A model generated the notes under the pieces. It was not told the origin of the DNA. It saw only the letters and a list, made by a program, of their open reading frames with translations, and ran no database searches. Shown here one piece after another: positions 35,622-45,552 of a stretch of DNA of 64,000 nt. Position numbers and translations under genes: made by a program. Source of the DNA: Phycisphaerales bacterium (GTDB taxonomy: Bacteria > Planctomycetota > Phycisphaerae > Phycisphaerales > UBA1924); assembly GCA_029213305.1 (NCBI GenBank), contig JARGPA010000007.1, positions 67,586 to 131,585 of the forward strand, in the 5' to 3' direction. How positions within the stretch are numbered: the first letter of the stretch is position 1; each line of letters begins with the position of its first letter.

Positions 35622-36662
35622 ATGGATATCCTTCGATTTGCTCATTTACGCTGTTTGTTGATCTTGATGTTTCTGTGCACGATGGGATTGTTTGTTGCGG
35701 CTGGGTGTAAACCATCTTCAAATACTCAATCTACTGAGAAACAAAGTCAGCAAGAGACTTTAGAAACTGCAGATGCAGATTCAGTAGCGGAAGTTGAACA
35801 TCGCTTTGCGGTCTTTTCGCCAGCGATTGGAGTTATGCTTCGAGATCTTGGGTACGAAGATTCAATCGTTGGCCGACACAACTTTGATATTGCACTCTCA
35901 AACTCAATACCAATCGTCGGTTCCCACATAGATGTGGATTATGAAATGTTGTTGACGGTTAAACCAACAGATATTTTCTTCGAAATCAATGCAAGTGAGA
36001 TTCCGCCGAGATTATCATCATTAGCGGAGCAGCAAGGATGGACGATCTGGAGTTATAAGCTCGAATCACTTGATGATATCGCAACGACACTCGACGATTT
36101 GTATCTCAAGCTTGTCGGGTTCAAGAGTTCTGATATCGAGATTGATCCACTCACTCTCGAGTTTGATCCAAATGCACGATTTAATACTGAACTTCCCAGC
36201 GCAAAGCTCGTTGAGTCTTGGTCGCCAATGGGTTCTTCTGCGAATGGCGCTGGGAAGATGTTACTGATAGCATCAGTCGATCCACCGGGAGCTATGGGGC
36301 CAGGGTCGTTTCATGCACAGATGATTGAGAGACTCGGGGTATCGTCCGCGATCTCAGAAGGCGGGATGTGGCAAGAACTAGATTATGAAGACATCGTTCA
36401 TCTCAATCCGGACTCGATCTTGGTTTTTTCGCCGAGACAACCAAATGAGTCTGATCTGATCGGAGAACCAGAACCAATGAGTTGGGATGAGATCAGTAAT
36501 CAGATCGGAGGGATCAGCGAGTTACCTATCTCAGCTGTCGAGTCCAAACAGATTGCAGTTGTTGAACACCCGCTTGGATTGTTGCCAAGTTCTTCATTAG
36601 CACAAGTCGCAGATCAGATTGCCGAGATTCTTCATCGTTGGCACAATAACTCAGCGCCATAG
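35622..36662 (+). CDS. BtuF/FepB-like substrate-binding lipoprotein
   Basis: The 346-residue protein has a signal ending in a lipobox VAAGC (Cys29), so it is lipid-anchored. The mature part matches the class III, helical-backbone periplasmic binding proteins for cobalamin, heme or siderophores: HRFAVFSPAIGVMLRDLGYEDSIVGRH, then PIVGSHIDVDYEMLLTVKPTDIFFE, and a second lobe with LNPDSILVF. No permease or ATPase gene of this type is in the window. It is convergent with heme oxygenase ten bases away, which makes heme or iron chelates a reasonable guess as cargo. It lies 12 bases after the BshC-like gene. Confidence 0.8.
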   Translation: MDILRFAHLRCLLILMFLCTMGLFVAAGCKPSSNTQSTEKQSQQETLETADADSVAEVEHRFAVFSPAIGVMLRDLGYEDSIVGRHNFDIALSNSIPIVGSHIDVDYEMLLTVKPTDIFFEINASEIPPRLSSLAEQQGWTIWSYKLESLDDIATTLDDLYLKLVGFKSSDIEIDPLTLEFDPNARFNTELPSAKLVESWSPMGSSANGAGKMLLIASVDPPGAMGPGSFHAQMIERLGVSSAISEGGMWQELDYEDIVHLNPDSILVFSPRQPNESDLIGEPEPMSWDEISNQIGGISELPISAVESKQIAVVEHPLGLLPSSSLAQVADQIAEILHRWHNNSAP

Positions 36663-36671
36663 CAATCGGAA

Positions 36672-37391
36672 TCATTCACTTTGCGCAGTGACATGGACAG
36701 AATGTCCTTCGATGAATGCTTTTTGATCTAGATCTTTTCCGTGCTCTGTAAGGAGTTGTTCTCCCGACTTGTACTCTGCGAGATCAAGGTTCACTGATAG
36801 AACATACGCTGCTCTCGTGCCATCGAACACTTCATCTCGTTGCGAAGGCGTGAGTTCCAACGCATCAAGCCCTGTTTTGAATGCAAGCCATTTTTTGCGT
36901 TGAGTTGATCCAAACGGATCGAGGTAGCGTGTGCCTAATACTGCGTCTTCGAGCTCATACGCTTTACGAACAATGCGTGCAACAAATGTGTTTCCATTGC
37001 AAGCGCCTAGACGAACATAGTGAAGCCCAAGCAAATGCAACGGTTGATCTTTGTACGCTTCGATATGATCGATGTATCGTTGAGTTCCGGGGTTTGCTTC
37101 GATTGGATCGGGATCGATTTTAAAGTAATGCATGTCTTCGACTAGATACTGGGTGAGCAGTTGTTCCTTGTCGATTAGACTGCTCAACATCGGTTCGGAT
37201 TGCATTGCTTGAAGGAGTGTGTGATCGAATGCGCTATTAACGAGGTACTGTTGCGCAATCATCGCTAGATACCCAGGCTTAGGCATAGTCCCTTTGATCA
37301 ACGATCCGGGGGTTTCCTGTCTCTCTGCGATCTGATGAAGTGCCCAATTGTCATCTTTGAGTCTGGCTGTGAGATTGTCTGAGGATGTCAT
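36672..37391 (-). CDS. Heme oxygenase
   Basis: From the ATG at 37391 the protein has 239 residues. The proximal heme ligand is His19 in LHQIAERQ, the bacterial form of the HxxAE motif. The distal helix reads LHYVRLGACNGNTFVARIV, replacing the usual Gly-rich GDLSGG with GACNG. Heme oxygenase opens heme to biliverdin and releases iron and CO in the cytoplasm. A longer upstream reading has no ribosome site. It ends ten bases from the BtuF-like lipoprotein gene on the opposite strand, which suggests a heme-iron pathway. Start and electron donor are uncertain. Confidence 0.82.
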   Translation of the reverse strand: MTSSDNLTARLKDDNWALHQIAERQETPGSLIKGTMPKPGYLAMIAQQYLVNSAFDHTLLQAMQSEPMLSSLIDKEQLLTQYLVEDMHYFKIDPDPIEANPGTQRYIDHIEAYKDQPLHLLGLHYVRLGACNGNTFVARIVRKAYELEDAVLGTRYLDPFGSTQRKKWLAFKTGLDALELTPSQRDEVFDGTRAAYVLSVNLDLAEYKSGEQLLTEHGKDLDQKAFIEGHSVHVTAQSE

Positions 37392-37497
37392 ATTGTGTCT
37401 CGCTCGATGAGTGATAGGAACGTTATTGAGAATGAATCTCAATAATAGATTGAGATTCACACAAAGTCATCCTGATTGGTAGAAAAACGAAGATCAT

Positions 37498-37527
37498 AAA
37501 AAACACCCCCGCGTGGATTCGCGGGGG
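37498..37527 (-). terminator. Strong terminator of the M14 carboxypeptidase gene
   Basis: CCCCCGCG (37506-37513) and CGCGGGGG (37520-37527) form a perfect 8-bp GC stem. On the minus strand it is followed by GTGTTTTTT (T6 at 37498-37503), a textbook intrinsic terminator. Confidence 0.9.
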
Positions 37528-37583
37528 CTCGTGGGGAGAGACTTGGTAATCAAGCCTCCTCAGTGATCTATGAATATCCTGAT

Positions 37584-39977
37584 TTATCCTTGGGAGAAAA
37601 CAGTGAGGAAGGCGGAAATATCAAAGAAGTTCCAGACCCCATCATTGTTGAAATCAGCGATCTGTTCATTGTTCCCAAATGCAGTTAGGAATGCAGAGAT
37701 ATCAAAGAAGTTCAATAATCCGTCGCCGTTGATGTCTGCGTCTGCAACATCTGGACATCCTACAGATTCAATCCGCAAGTCATCTACGCCTGCTTCGACG
37801 ATCGAACCGTTGATCAGATCAGATGCAACGAATCGAATCCTCATCTGATCCGTCGGGAGAATGGTGTCTGCGATCCGGAATCGTTTTTCAACCCATGCGC
37901 CTGCATTTTCGGTAACAGTTTCAAGTGTTACCCATGAGAACCCGCTGTCATTTGAGATCTCAACCAACATCGAATCCTCGTTTGGAGAAGCGCCTGCATT
38001 GTTTGAGTACCAGCGCCAGTAAACGAGTTCAGCTTCGTCACCTGCGAAGATCGCATCGAGTGAAGGCGACGTGAGTGTAGTTGCTCCGCCGTCGATATCA
38101 CGATCTCCAAGCCCTGTCCCTGCATTACCATCGGTAATCCAACAATCAGTTCCAGTAGGAGTGTGATCGTCCTCAGGTTGAGCATCTGTTGATTGTGGAT
38201 TCATACGATTCCAGATTCCAGTTGAAGCAGTATCTGAAGCTGCGCCAACTGTCCATCCGTTGTTCGATTCCATGTCGTCTTCGAATACAACATTAAACTC
38301 TTGCGCCAACGCACTGATCGGGGATGAACCTGCGCCAATCGGTAAACTCACAGAGTCACCTGTTGTTGAACCTGCTTGGAAGTAATACTGGATAGTACTA
38401 TTGCAAGGGGTCGCAGGGAGGTTCGCGCTGTAGTTGCCGCCTCCAAGGTTGTTCATTGTCGAGCTTGAGTAGGCGCCGTTAGTACCCATTCTCCAGAACA
38501 TTGTTACAGATGCAGGATCCTGAGTTGCAATACCATTCGTAACCGAGAGGGACACTGGGGTAGGGATGTTTGCTTCAATAGTTGAAACAACATCCGTTGC
38601 AAGTGTGATAGGACGAGTAGTTCGTTCTACAAACAGCTTTGCAGCCTCGAAGTTCTCTTGAGCAGTTGGAAGGATCACAGAAGGCGGCGGATCAAATCCT
38701 TCGAATCCACCAGACTCTGGACGAAGCTCGAATGTAAGACTCTTTGCACCGAGTTCGCCGTAGAACCAGTCTGATGAATCACCTGACGCGGCGTAGAGAT
38801 CAATTGATTGAATTGGGTTATAGAAAACTCCAGAGAACGAAAGGATCTCATTGGAGAGATCTGTCGCAAGATTATCAAAGAACGTGCGATCAGGTTCAGG
38901 AGTAATCACACCATCAGCATATCCAAAAGGCCAGAGGATGAGCTGAGAATATGTGTGGTAATCGATATGAGCAACAAGGTCATCGCCGTAACTAAGTGCT
39001 AGATCACGGATTGTTGTTGTCTCCGGTTCAGAAAAAGCAGAAGCGCCTCGGTATGTATCATCGAAGGGATCTGTTGATGCGCCTTGTCCACCCCATTCGT
39101 ATCCCCAGTTGCGATTGATATCGACGCCGAACGAGCCGCCGTTGTTTCTACGGTTTTTGCGCCAGAATCGTTCGTTTGACCATGTATAGAGATAGCCGTC
39201 TGGATTTGTAACTGGAACGATCACAATTCTTGCGGTGTCGAGCATGTCTTGAACGCGTTGATCGCTGTCATATGAATCGACAAACTTAGACGCAAGATAC
39301 GCAACAGTCATGGGTGAAACCCATTCGCGTGCGTGGGTTGCTCCGTGCCAGAGAATCACAGGACGATCCGCACGAGCATTCCCTGGCGCGTCTGGACCTG
39401 AGATCGTCAGTGCAAAGATGTCGTTGTTCTGAATCGAGTTTCCAACATCAGCCATTGACGCGAGATCCGGACGAATCGCCGCGATGTTGTTGTAATACGC
39501 ATTAATGTCGGCGAGCTGTTTATAGTTCGCAAAGAACGTGTCGTCATGAACTGAAACGCCGCGTTGAGTTTGGTTATCAATATTCTCAAGTCGTTTTCGA
39601 TCAATCCGCTCTTGAGCGATGACTTGGTTCCAACTGTCGTCACTATGGGCTTGGAGATCCGCGATGAGGACTTCGTGAGAGATTCCTAATTCTTTAAGTT
39701 TTGGTAGATCTGTTGCTTGGACCTGTACATCCAATAGTCCAACACCTGTTCGCTCTGACCAGACGGACTCAGTCAGATTAAGGAGTGCATCGAGTTGTGC
39801 TTGGGAGTTCGTGCGCACTCGAATAACCATGTGGTCTTGATATGGTTGCGCTGGAGAAAAGTTCAGTAGATCAATTTTAGGAATTTCATTGATCTCGATA
39901 GGTTGGGCGCTTGCGATTGAAGTTGTCAATCCAGCGAGCGTGATGATCAATGGAAGGCCGAGTGATGATGGACGCAT
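37584..39977 (-). CDS. Large secreted M14 zinc carboxypeptidase with dockerin-like tail
   Basis: The 797-residue protein has a signal peptide (cleavage near IASAQ) and GGAG before the ATG. A carboxypeptidase A-type catalytic domain (about 150-460) follows. It has the zinc motif THAREW (His215, Glu218), NPDGYLYTW, GVDINRNWGYEW, a later HTYSQLILWPFGY His ligand and TFELRP with the catalytic Glu. Beta-sandwich domains (about 470-740) include a jelly-roll/MAM-like stretch. The C-terminus has two calcium-binding-like repeats (INGDGLLNFFDISAFL and NNDGVWNFFDISAFL), the planctomycete type used for anchoring. It probably degrades extracellular peptides. Confidence 0.9.
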   Translation of the reverse strand: MRPSSLGLPLIITLAGLTTSIASAQPIEINEIPKIDLLNFSPAQPYQDHMVIRVRTNSQAQLDALLNLTESVWSERTGVGLLDVQVQATDLPKLKELGISHEVLIADLQAHSDDSWNQVIAQERIDRKRLENIDNQTQRGVSVHDDTFFANYKQLADINAYYNNIAAIRPDLASMADVGNSIQNNDIFALTISGPDAPGNARADRPVILWHGATHAREWVSPMTVAYLASKFVDSYDSDQRVQDMLDTARIVIVPVTNPDGYLYTWSNERFWRKNRRNNGGSFGVDINRNWGYEWGGQGASTDPFDDTYRGASAFSEPETTTIRDLALSYGDDLVAHIDYHTYSQLILWPFGYADGVITPEPDRTFFDNLATDLSNEILSFSGVFYNPIQSIDLYAASGDSSDWFYGELGAKSLTFELRPESGGFEGFDPPPSVILPTAQENFEAAKLFVERTTRPITLATDVVSTIEANIPTPVSLSVTNGIATQDPASVTMFWRMGTNGAYSSSTMNNLGGGNYSANLPATPCNSTIQYYFQAGSTTGDSVSLPIGAGSSPISALAQEFNVVFEDDMESNNGWTVGAASDTASTGIWNRMNPQSTDAQPEDDHTPTGTDCWITDGNAGTGLGDRDIDGGATTLTSPSLDAIFAGDEAELVYWRWYSNNAGASPNEDSMLVEISNDSGFSWVTLETVTENAGAWVEKRFRIADTILPTDQMRIRFVASDLINGSIVEAGVDDLRIESVGCPDVADADINGDGLLNFFDISAFLTAFGNNEQIADFNNDGVWNFFDISAFLTVFSQG

Positions 39978-40382
39978 ATAGAACTCCGTGTTTGCATTAT
40001 CGTTGATGATCTATGAAAGACTTTGGAACACGGTAACGATACCGACTTAGATATTCATCGACTCGATAGAGCAGAAATTGGGGTGTTGATCAGATTTCGA
40101 ACGAAACAGAATGATATCTGATACTCATCAAGAATGCGGATTTGGAACAATCCGCACAGATGCACGCGGTCTCTCTACAAAACAACCAGAAAAGCGCCGT
40201 ATGCACCATTCGATACGCGAAAACGCACTTTGAGTTGCAAGAAATCAAAATGAAAGAACCGGATTGGATTGTCCCCTTGCGTTTTGAAGCAAAACAAGGC
40301 ACAATAGGCTCTGGTCAGTGTTCGCTGATGTTGGATATTTGAAAACGCAGATAAGCACAAAATATGTGCGGAGTATGTTCGT
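39978..40382. other. 405-base intergenic region before the GCS-like gene
   Basis: The region is AT-rich near the divergent carboxypeptidase start and holds one perfect 8-bp inverted repeat, TGCGGATT, TGGAAC, AATCCGCA (40135-40156), with no T run on either side. Several short frames exist but none has a ribosome site or recognisable content. I see no CRISPR or mobile feature. Confidence 0.45.
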
Positions 40383-42311
40383 ATGGGTGTGCAGGAGATC
40401 GGACAATCTCAAGGTGGAGAGCAACATCGGGCAACTATCGGGCATGTGCTCAATGACATTCGGGCGCTCGAGCTCATGCTCGAAAAAAATATGTTCGAAA
40501 CAGGTGTGCGTCGAATCGGGGCAGAGCAGGAACTCGCCCTGGTCGACGATACCTATTCTCCTGCACCTGTCGGACCTGAAGTTCTTGATGATCTCAATGA
40601 ACCCAAAGCAACAACTGAGATCGGTCGATTCAATCTGGAGTTCAACCTTTCTCCCTTAGAACTGAGCGGTTCTGCATTACGATCTGTCCATCACGAAATT
40701 GAAGATCTCATGAGTCGAGCGAGAGTTGTGTCTGCAAAGCACAATGCGCGGCCTGTTCTTATTGGGATGCTCCCAACATTACTACAAGAGCATTTATCAA
40801 TGGAGTACATCACCCCTCGTCCAAGGTATTTCGCGCTCAACGAAAAGATTACCAAAGCAAAGGGCGGGAAGTTTGATATCCGAATAAAGGGGATCGATGA
40901 ACTACGGTTTACACATGACAACATTCTTGTCGAAGCGCTCAACACCTCGTTCCAACTTCATTATCAGGTCAGTCCTGATGAGTTCGCGCTCGCATTTAAT
41001 TGTGCTCAACTCATTACAGCTCCGACTCTCGCAGCCGCAACCAACTCCGCAGTTCTCTTCGGCAAACGACTCTGGCACGAAACTCGTATCGCAATCTTTG
41101 AGCAAGTAGTTGATACATCTGGAGATGAGATTCCATCACAACGCGATGTTCTCAAACGAGTTCGATTCGGCGAACAGTGGGTGAAAGATTCAGTTCTCGA
41201 AATTTATCGAGACGATGTGACACGCTTTCGTTCATTGTTTGGTTCAGACAAGGATGAAGATTCGATCGGAATGGTTGAACGAGGAGAAGTCCCCAAGCTT
41301 TATGGACTCGCAACTCATAACTCGACAGTGTACCGTTGGAACCGACCTTGTTATGGGATAACGAATGGGAAACCTCATCTTCGAATCGAGAATCGAGTTC
41401 TCCCTGCGGGTCCAAGTGTCGTAGATGAAATTGCAAACTCTGCGTTATGGTTTGGGTTGATGATCCAAATGCCAAAGATCTATCCAGATCTGATTGATCG
41501 AATTCCATTCGAGCATGCAAGAGCAAACTTCGTTGCTTCTGCAAGATACGGCCTCAACTTCAAAATGCATTGGATAGATGGAGCAACGATTTCAGTACGA
41601 GATCTATTGCTCGAAGAGCTTATCCCCCTCGCAAGAGCAGGACTCAAATCATGTTCAATTGATCAAAGTGATATCGATTTGTATCTAGGGATTATCGAGG
41701 CGCGGGTCGCCTCAGGAAAAAACGGTGCTCGATGGATGCTCGATTCTGTTGCAAATATTCATGATTATGGTACAAGAGCAGAGCGACTTAGCTCGTTGAC
41801 AGCCGCGACGATGGATCGTCAAGAAACCGGTCAACCTGTTCATGAATGGACACTCGCAGATATCCATGAAAGCGGTAACTGGAAACATCACTACGGACGA
41901 GTCGGGCAATACATGCGAACTGATCTGTTCACTGTTCAAGCAGACGAGCTCATAGATCTCGCGGCGTCAATCATGGATTGGGAGAAGGTTCGCCACATCC
42001 CGGTTGAAGATGAAAAACATAATCTGGTTGGTCTTTTAAGCTATCGTGCGATCTTACGAATGGTCGCAAACCCAAAGCTCAGGACACAAGATTCAATCGC
42101 AGTCTCAGATATCATGGAGAAGGACCCAATTACTGCGACTCCCGAGACTTCTACATTAGAAGCAATTGAACTGATGAAATCACACGGGACATCTTGCTTG
42201 CCCGTCATTAGCGATGGAAAGCTTGTTGGTCTGGTTACCGAGCATGATTACATGAAAATCGCAGGGCAGTTGCTCGAAGATCAACTCCGCAATGATCCTT
42301 CCGATTCGTGA
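40383..42311 (+). CDS. Glutamate-cysteine ligase-like (GCS2) enzyme fused to CBS domains
   Basis: The 642-residue protein begins at an ATG with GGAG nine bases upstream. The N-terminal 490 residues have the GCS2 pattern: RIGAEQELALVD (start strand), TEIGRFNLEFNLSP, HDNILVEALNTSFQLHYQ and GLATHNSTVYRWNRPCYG, suggesting ATP-dependent gamma-glutamyl-amine or gamma-glutamyl-cysteine formation. The C-terminus (about 535-635) carries two CBS motifs, with VRHIPVEDEKHNLVGLLSYR and SCLPVISDGKLVGLVTEHDYM. CBS domains usually sense adenosyl nucleotides, so the activity may be energy-gated. It lies 63 bases upstream of the AstE-like gene. Confidence 0.83.
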   Translation: MGVQEIGQSQGGEQHRATIGHVLNDIRALELMLEKNMFETGVRRIGAEQELALVDDTYSPAPVGPEVLDDLNEPKATTEIGRFNLEFNLSPLELSGSALRSVHHEIEDLMSRARVVSAKHNARPVLIGMLPTLLQEHLSMEYITPRPRYFALNEKITKAKGGKFDIRIKGIDELRFTHDNILVEALNTSFQLHYQVSPDEFALAFNCAQLITAPTLAAATNSAVLFGKRLWHETRIAIFEQVVDTSGDEIPSQRDVLKRVRFGEQWVKDSVLEIYRDDVTRFRSLFGSDKDEDSIGMVERGEVPKLYGLATHNSTVYRWNRPCYGITNGKPHLRIENRVLPAGPSVVDEIANSALWFGLMIQMPKIYPDLIDRIPFEHARANFVASARYGLNFKMHWIDGATISVRDLLLEELIPLARAGLKSCSIDQSDIDLYLGIIEARVASGKNGARWMLDSVANIHDYGTRAERLSSLTAATMDRQETGQPVHEWTLADIHESGNWKHHYGRVGQYMRTDLFTVQADELIDLAASIMDWEKVRHIPVEDEKHNLVGLLSYRAILRMVANPKLRTQDSIAVSDIMEKDPITATPETSTLEAIELMKSHGTSCLPVISDGKLVGLVTEHDYMKIAGQLLEDQLRNDPSDS

Positions 42312-42373
42312 GATCTGAACGATTGAGTCCTATGATTGTGATGCTCGTTTCGATCCAGTGATAGGCCGATGTG

Positions 42374-43699
42374 ATGTCCAGAAATGATGAACAACTCAAT
42401 GCACAATCTAGAGAGGAAATCTCGAGTACTTGTGCAGAGATTCGTTGGCCAAATCGTGAACTTGGGCAATACGGTTCAAGTTCAAGAACTGAGACAACAC
42501 TCGTCGTTACTGCAGGGGTGCATGGGAATGAACCCGCGGGATTGATCGCAGCCAAACGGGTACTCGATACATTGCATGCTGAACAACCAACTGGGTTCAA
42601 CGGCCGATTTGTTGTGATCGTGGGGAATCTCCCTGCGCTCAATCATTCGGATCCCAATACAAGATACATTGAGTTTGATCTCAATCGAATTTTTACAGAT
42701 GAACGGATAGGGGAGTCTGCAGAAACAAGCGTTGAGCACGGACAGATGCAGGAAATACTCGCGGCACTTCGAGCAGAGCATTCGAGGACGGATCGAATGA
42801 TCCTGATGGATCTCCATACAACGAGTTCAGATTCGCCTCCGGTTGTTGTATTTGAGGACGCGATTCAAGCACGGAAGTTTGCACGACAGATGCCGATGCC
42901 GATCTATTTAGGGTTTGAAGAGGAGCTCGATGGGTTGTTAATCGATCGAATAACCAAAGAACTATCATCAATCGCACTCGTTGTTGAGGGTGGACAACAC
43001 GCAGATCCAAACTCAATCCTCGTACATGAAGCCGCGATCTGGGCTGGTCTCCACTCCGCGGGGATACTCAGAGTTGATGCATTACCACACGAGACTCTTC
43101 CAGGGGATGTGCTTCGAAATGCTGTTGGGGATCAAGCTTATCGTGTGTTCGACATTCGATATCATCGATCGATTGTGAATGAAGATTTCTTAATTTGCAA
43201 TGGGATCGCCGCGGGTCAAAAAATTATTCGAGAAGTGACCCCCATCGCAATCGAGAACGGCAAGGAAATCACTTCTCCTGTGAGAGGGAGGGTGTTCCTA
43301 CCCAACATGCAAACACACAAACGAGTGGGTGATGATGGATTCTTTATCGTTCGTCAGATTGGGGAAGGTTGGTTAGGGTTCTCTGCAAGGGTTCGCAAAC
43401 AAGAATGGATACACTGGGTCATCGCGCACATGCCGGGTGTGTATTCCCTGGACGATGGGAATCTCTATGTAGATCGGGACATCGCAGGGGTTCTCAAAAG
43501 ACAGGTGTTTCATCTATTCGGATACCGATTGATTCGTCATGACCAGCGTGACGGCGGGCACGGTATCGTTCGCGCATGGAACGGTCTCTCGTCATTTTGT
43601 AGAGCATTCTTCCGAGGTCCAATTCCAGGAGGACCTGATCATGATGATCCTCGATTCTGGATTGTTCGTCGTCATCATCTCGATCATCCCAGCCTTTGA
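42374..43699 (+). CDS. Succinylglutamate desuccinylase / aspartoacylase family enzyme
   Basis: From the ATG at 42374 (a GTG is one codon upstream) the protein has 441 residues. Zinc ligands are seen in GVHGNEPAG (His50 and Glu53) and the MDLHTTSSD His. NTRYIEFDLNRIF, and VVEGGQHAD further on, complete the family pattern. Such enzymes hydrolyse N-acyl amino acids such as succinylglutamate or N-acetylaspartate. The position between a GCS-like enzyme and a gamma-glutamyltransferase suggests an N-acyl or gamma-glutamyl compound as substrate. The C-terminal 100 residues (MPGVYSLDDGNLYVDRDIAG) go beyond typical AstE. It is cytoplasmic. Confidence 0.8.
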   Translation: MSRNDEQLNAQSREEISSTCAEIRWPNRELGQYGSSSRTETTLVVTAGVHGNEPAGLIAAKRVLDTLHAEQPTGFNGRFVVIVGNLPALNHSDPNTRYIEFDLNRIFTDERIGESAETSVEHGQMQEILAALRAEHSRTDRMILMDLHTTSSDSPPVVVFEDAIQARKFARQMPMPIYLGFEEELDGLLIDRITKELSSIALVVEGGQHADPNSILVHEAAIWAGLHSAGILRVDALPHETLPGDVLRNAVGDQAYRVFDIRYHRSIVNEDFLICNGIAAGQKIIREVTPIAIENGKEITSPVRGRVFLPNMQTHKRVGDDGFFIVRQIGEGWLGFSARVRKQEWIHWVIAHMPGVYSLDDGNLYVDRDIAGVLKRQVFHLFGYRLIRHDQRDGGHGIVRAWNGLSSFCRAFFRGPIPGGPDHDDPRFWIVRRHHLDHPSL

Positions 43700-43716
43700 T
43701 CTGATATAGTTTCGAT

Positions 43717-45477
43717 ATGAAGATCAATAGGAAACTAAATAGTGCCTTATTCGGGTGTTTGTTGTTGGTATTGCTCTGTGGGTGCAAAACGCTCAACTCG
43801 AACATCGATGTGTGTTGTTCTGAGAATACCCGAACACATACATACATGCGAGGAGCGGTCGCTGCTGATCATTATGTCGCGTCAGTTGCAGGGAAATCAA
43901 TGCTCGAGCAAGGCGGAAACGCAGTTGACGCCGCGGTTGCAGCTTCGTTCACGCTCGCAGTGGTGCGCCCAGAATCATGCGGAATCGGTGGCGGCGGATT
44001 CATGGTCATCCATCTACCAGACGACCCGACTCATGGATATGTTCATACAGCAATCAACTATCGTGAAACCGCATATGTTGATGGAGACTATTTCGAACGC
44101 ACAGGAAAATCGAGCACGATCGGAGGCGCTGCGGTCGCAGTCCCCGGGACGGTAAGTGGATTGCTCTATGCGCTCGAGCATTACGGAACTCTCGATCGAG
44201 CAACAGTGCTCGCGCCTGCGATGGACGCGGCAAAGAATGGGTTTCATCCTGATGAGAACTATCGTCAAGCTTCAGATGGATTGATCGCAAGATTCAACAA
44301 GAACCCTGAGATGAAAACAAAGTTTCCTTTGATGTGGAATCATTTTCTTCAATCAGGAAACACGCCAGATATGGTGCAGCGCGGAGATTTGATTACAAAT
44401 GATTCGATGTTGAGAGCATTCGAGTTGATTGCAGAAAAAGGAAGAGAAGGGTTCACAAAGGGAGAGCTGGGAATCGCGATTGTTAACGCGATCCAGAACG
44501 CAGGTGGAGAGATGACGCTTGGAGATCTCGAAGGGTATGAAGTGCTTGAGTACGAGCCTTTAGAACGCGAGATCAACGGGCATACGTTTTACACAATGCC
44601 TCCGCCGTCCTCAGGGGGCGTAACCATGCTCGAAACCCTCATGATTCTTGAAGCGCTGAACTACGACTTTGATAATCATGCGATCAACAACGGTGAATCA
44701 TCACATCAACTTATTGAAGCGCTGAAACATGCGTTTGCTGATCGCTCGAACTACCTTGCAGATCCTGAGTTTATTGATCTACCGATTGATGATTTGCTTG
44801 ATATCAGTGTTATCGAAGAGCGTGCACAGATGATTACATCTCAAGTCCATGATCCAAAGTATTACGGCACCCCAAATCTAATACCGAATGATCATGGAAC
44901 AAGTCATATATCAGTAATTGATCCATGGGGTGGCGCTGTTGCGTGCACAGAGACTGTGAATCTTGAGTTCGGTTCACTCGTGGGAGTAAATGACTTTGGA
45001 TTTGTACTGAACAACGAGATGGATGATTTCACAACCCAACGAGGAAAACCCAATGCATTCGGGTTGATTCAATCAGATCGAAACCTGCCCTCTCCTGGGA
45101 AGCGGCCTTTATCAAGTATGTCCCCAACGATCGTAGTTGATGAGAATGGAGAGGTCTTTGCGATCTCAGGAGCATCTGGAGGTCCACGGATTATTACTGG
45201 GACGATGCATTCATTACTCAATGCAATGGCCGGCAAGAGCGCTTGGGAGTCGATGAATGCGCCAAGATTCCATCATCAGTGGCTACCCAACACATTGTTC
45301 GTGGAACCAGAACTAATGGGTATCATGACTGAAAGGTCGGGACAGGGTAATTGGAACACGATCCAACAGACAAATAGAGCAGGAAATGTGCAGATTATTA
45401 TCCGTGATCCTGATGGAAAAGGATGGCAATCAGCGAGCGATCGACGCAAAGGCGGTCAACCAGCAGGGATCGACTAA
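43717..45477 (+). CDS. ggt: Gamma-glutamyltransferase (lipoprotein-anchored)
   Basis: The 586-residue N-terminal-nucleophile hydrolase has a lipobox LCGC (Cys23). The large subunit includes MLEQGGNAVDAAVAASF and GIGGGGFMVIH. The autocleavage and catalytic Thr395 lies in HGTSHISVID, so the small subunit is 192 residues. Downstream PLSSMSPTIV and GASGGPRIITG complete the active site. It moves or hydrolyses gamma-glutamyl groups of glutathione-like peptides in the periplasm. It starts 18 bases after the AstE-like gene, in the same direction as the GCS-like gene, so a gamma-glutamyl-thiol cycle is likely, though a glutathione synthetase gene is not in the window. Confidence 0.92.
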   Translation: MKINRKLNSALFGCLLLVLLCGCKTLNSNIDVCCSENTRTHTYMRGAVAADHYVASVAGKSMLEQGGNAVDAAVAASFTLAVVRPESCGIGGGGFMVIHLPDDPTHGYVHTAINYRETAYVDGDYFERTGKSSTIGGAAVAVPGTVSGLLYALEHYGTLDRATVLAPAMDAAKNGFHPDENYRQASDGLIARFNKNPEMKTKFPLMWNHFLQSGNTPDMVQRGDLITNDSMLRAFELIAEKGREGFTKGELGIAIVNAIQNAGGEMTLGDLEGYEVLEYEPLEREINGHTFYTMPPPSSGGVTMLETLMILEALNYDFDNHAINNGESSHQLIEALKHAFADRSNYLADPEFIDLPIDDLLDISVIEERAQMITSQVHDPKYYGTPNLIPNDHGTSHISVIDPWGGAVACTETVNLEFGSLVGVNDFGFVLNNEMDDFTTQRGKPNAFGLIQSDRNLPSPGKRPLSSMSPTIVVDENGEVFAISGASGGPRIITGTMHSLLNAMAGKSAWESMNAPRFHHQWLPNTLFVEPELMGIMTERSGQGNWNTIQQTNRAGNVQIIIRDPDGKGWQSASDRRKGGQPAGID

Positions 45478-45552
45478 AGTCATCAATTGCGGACTCTATT
45501 CATTTGAATCCACGCAATGCTTATTTGCTCTAGCGTGCCTAGATTTGAGGCC

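Noticed and set aside
37570..37848. Plus-strand open frame inside the carboxypeptidase 3' end
   Set aside because: It is the shadow of the repeated dockerin-like tail on the other strand; its repeated wording merely copies that repeat.
40142..40342. 67-codon open frame in the gap before the GCS-CBS gene
   Set aside because: No ribosome site. It is overlapped by an open frame on the other strand, and nothing in it is recognisable.
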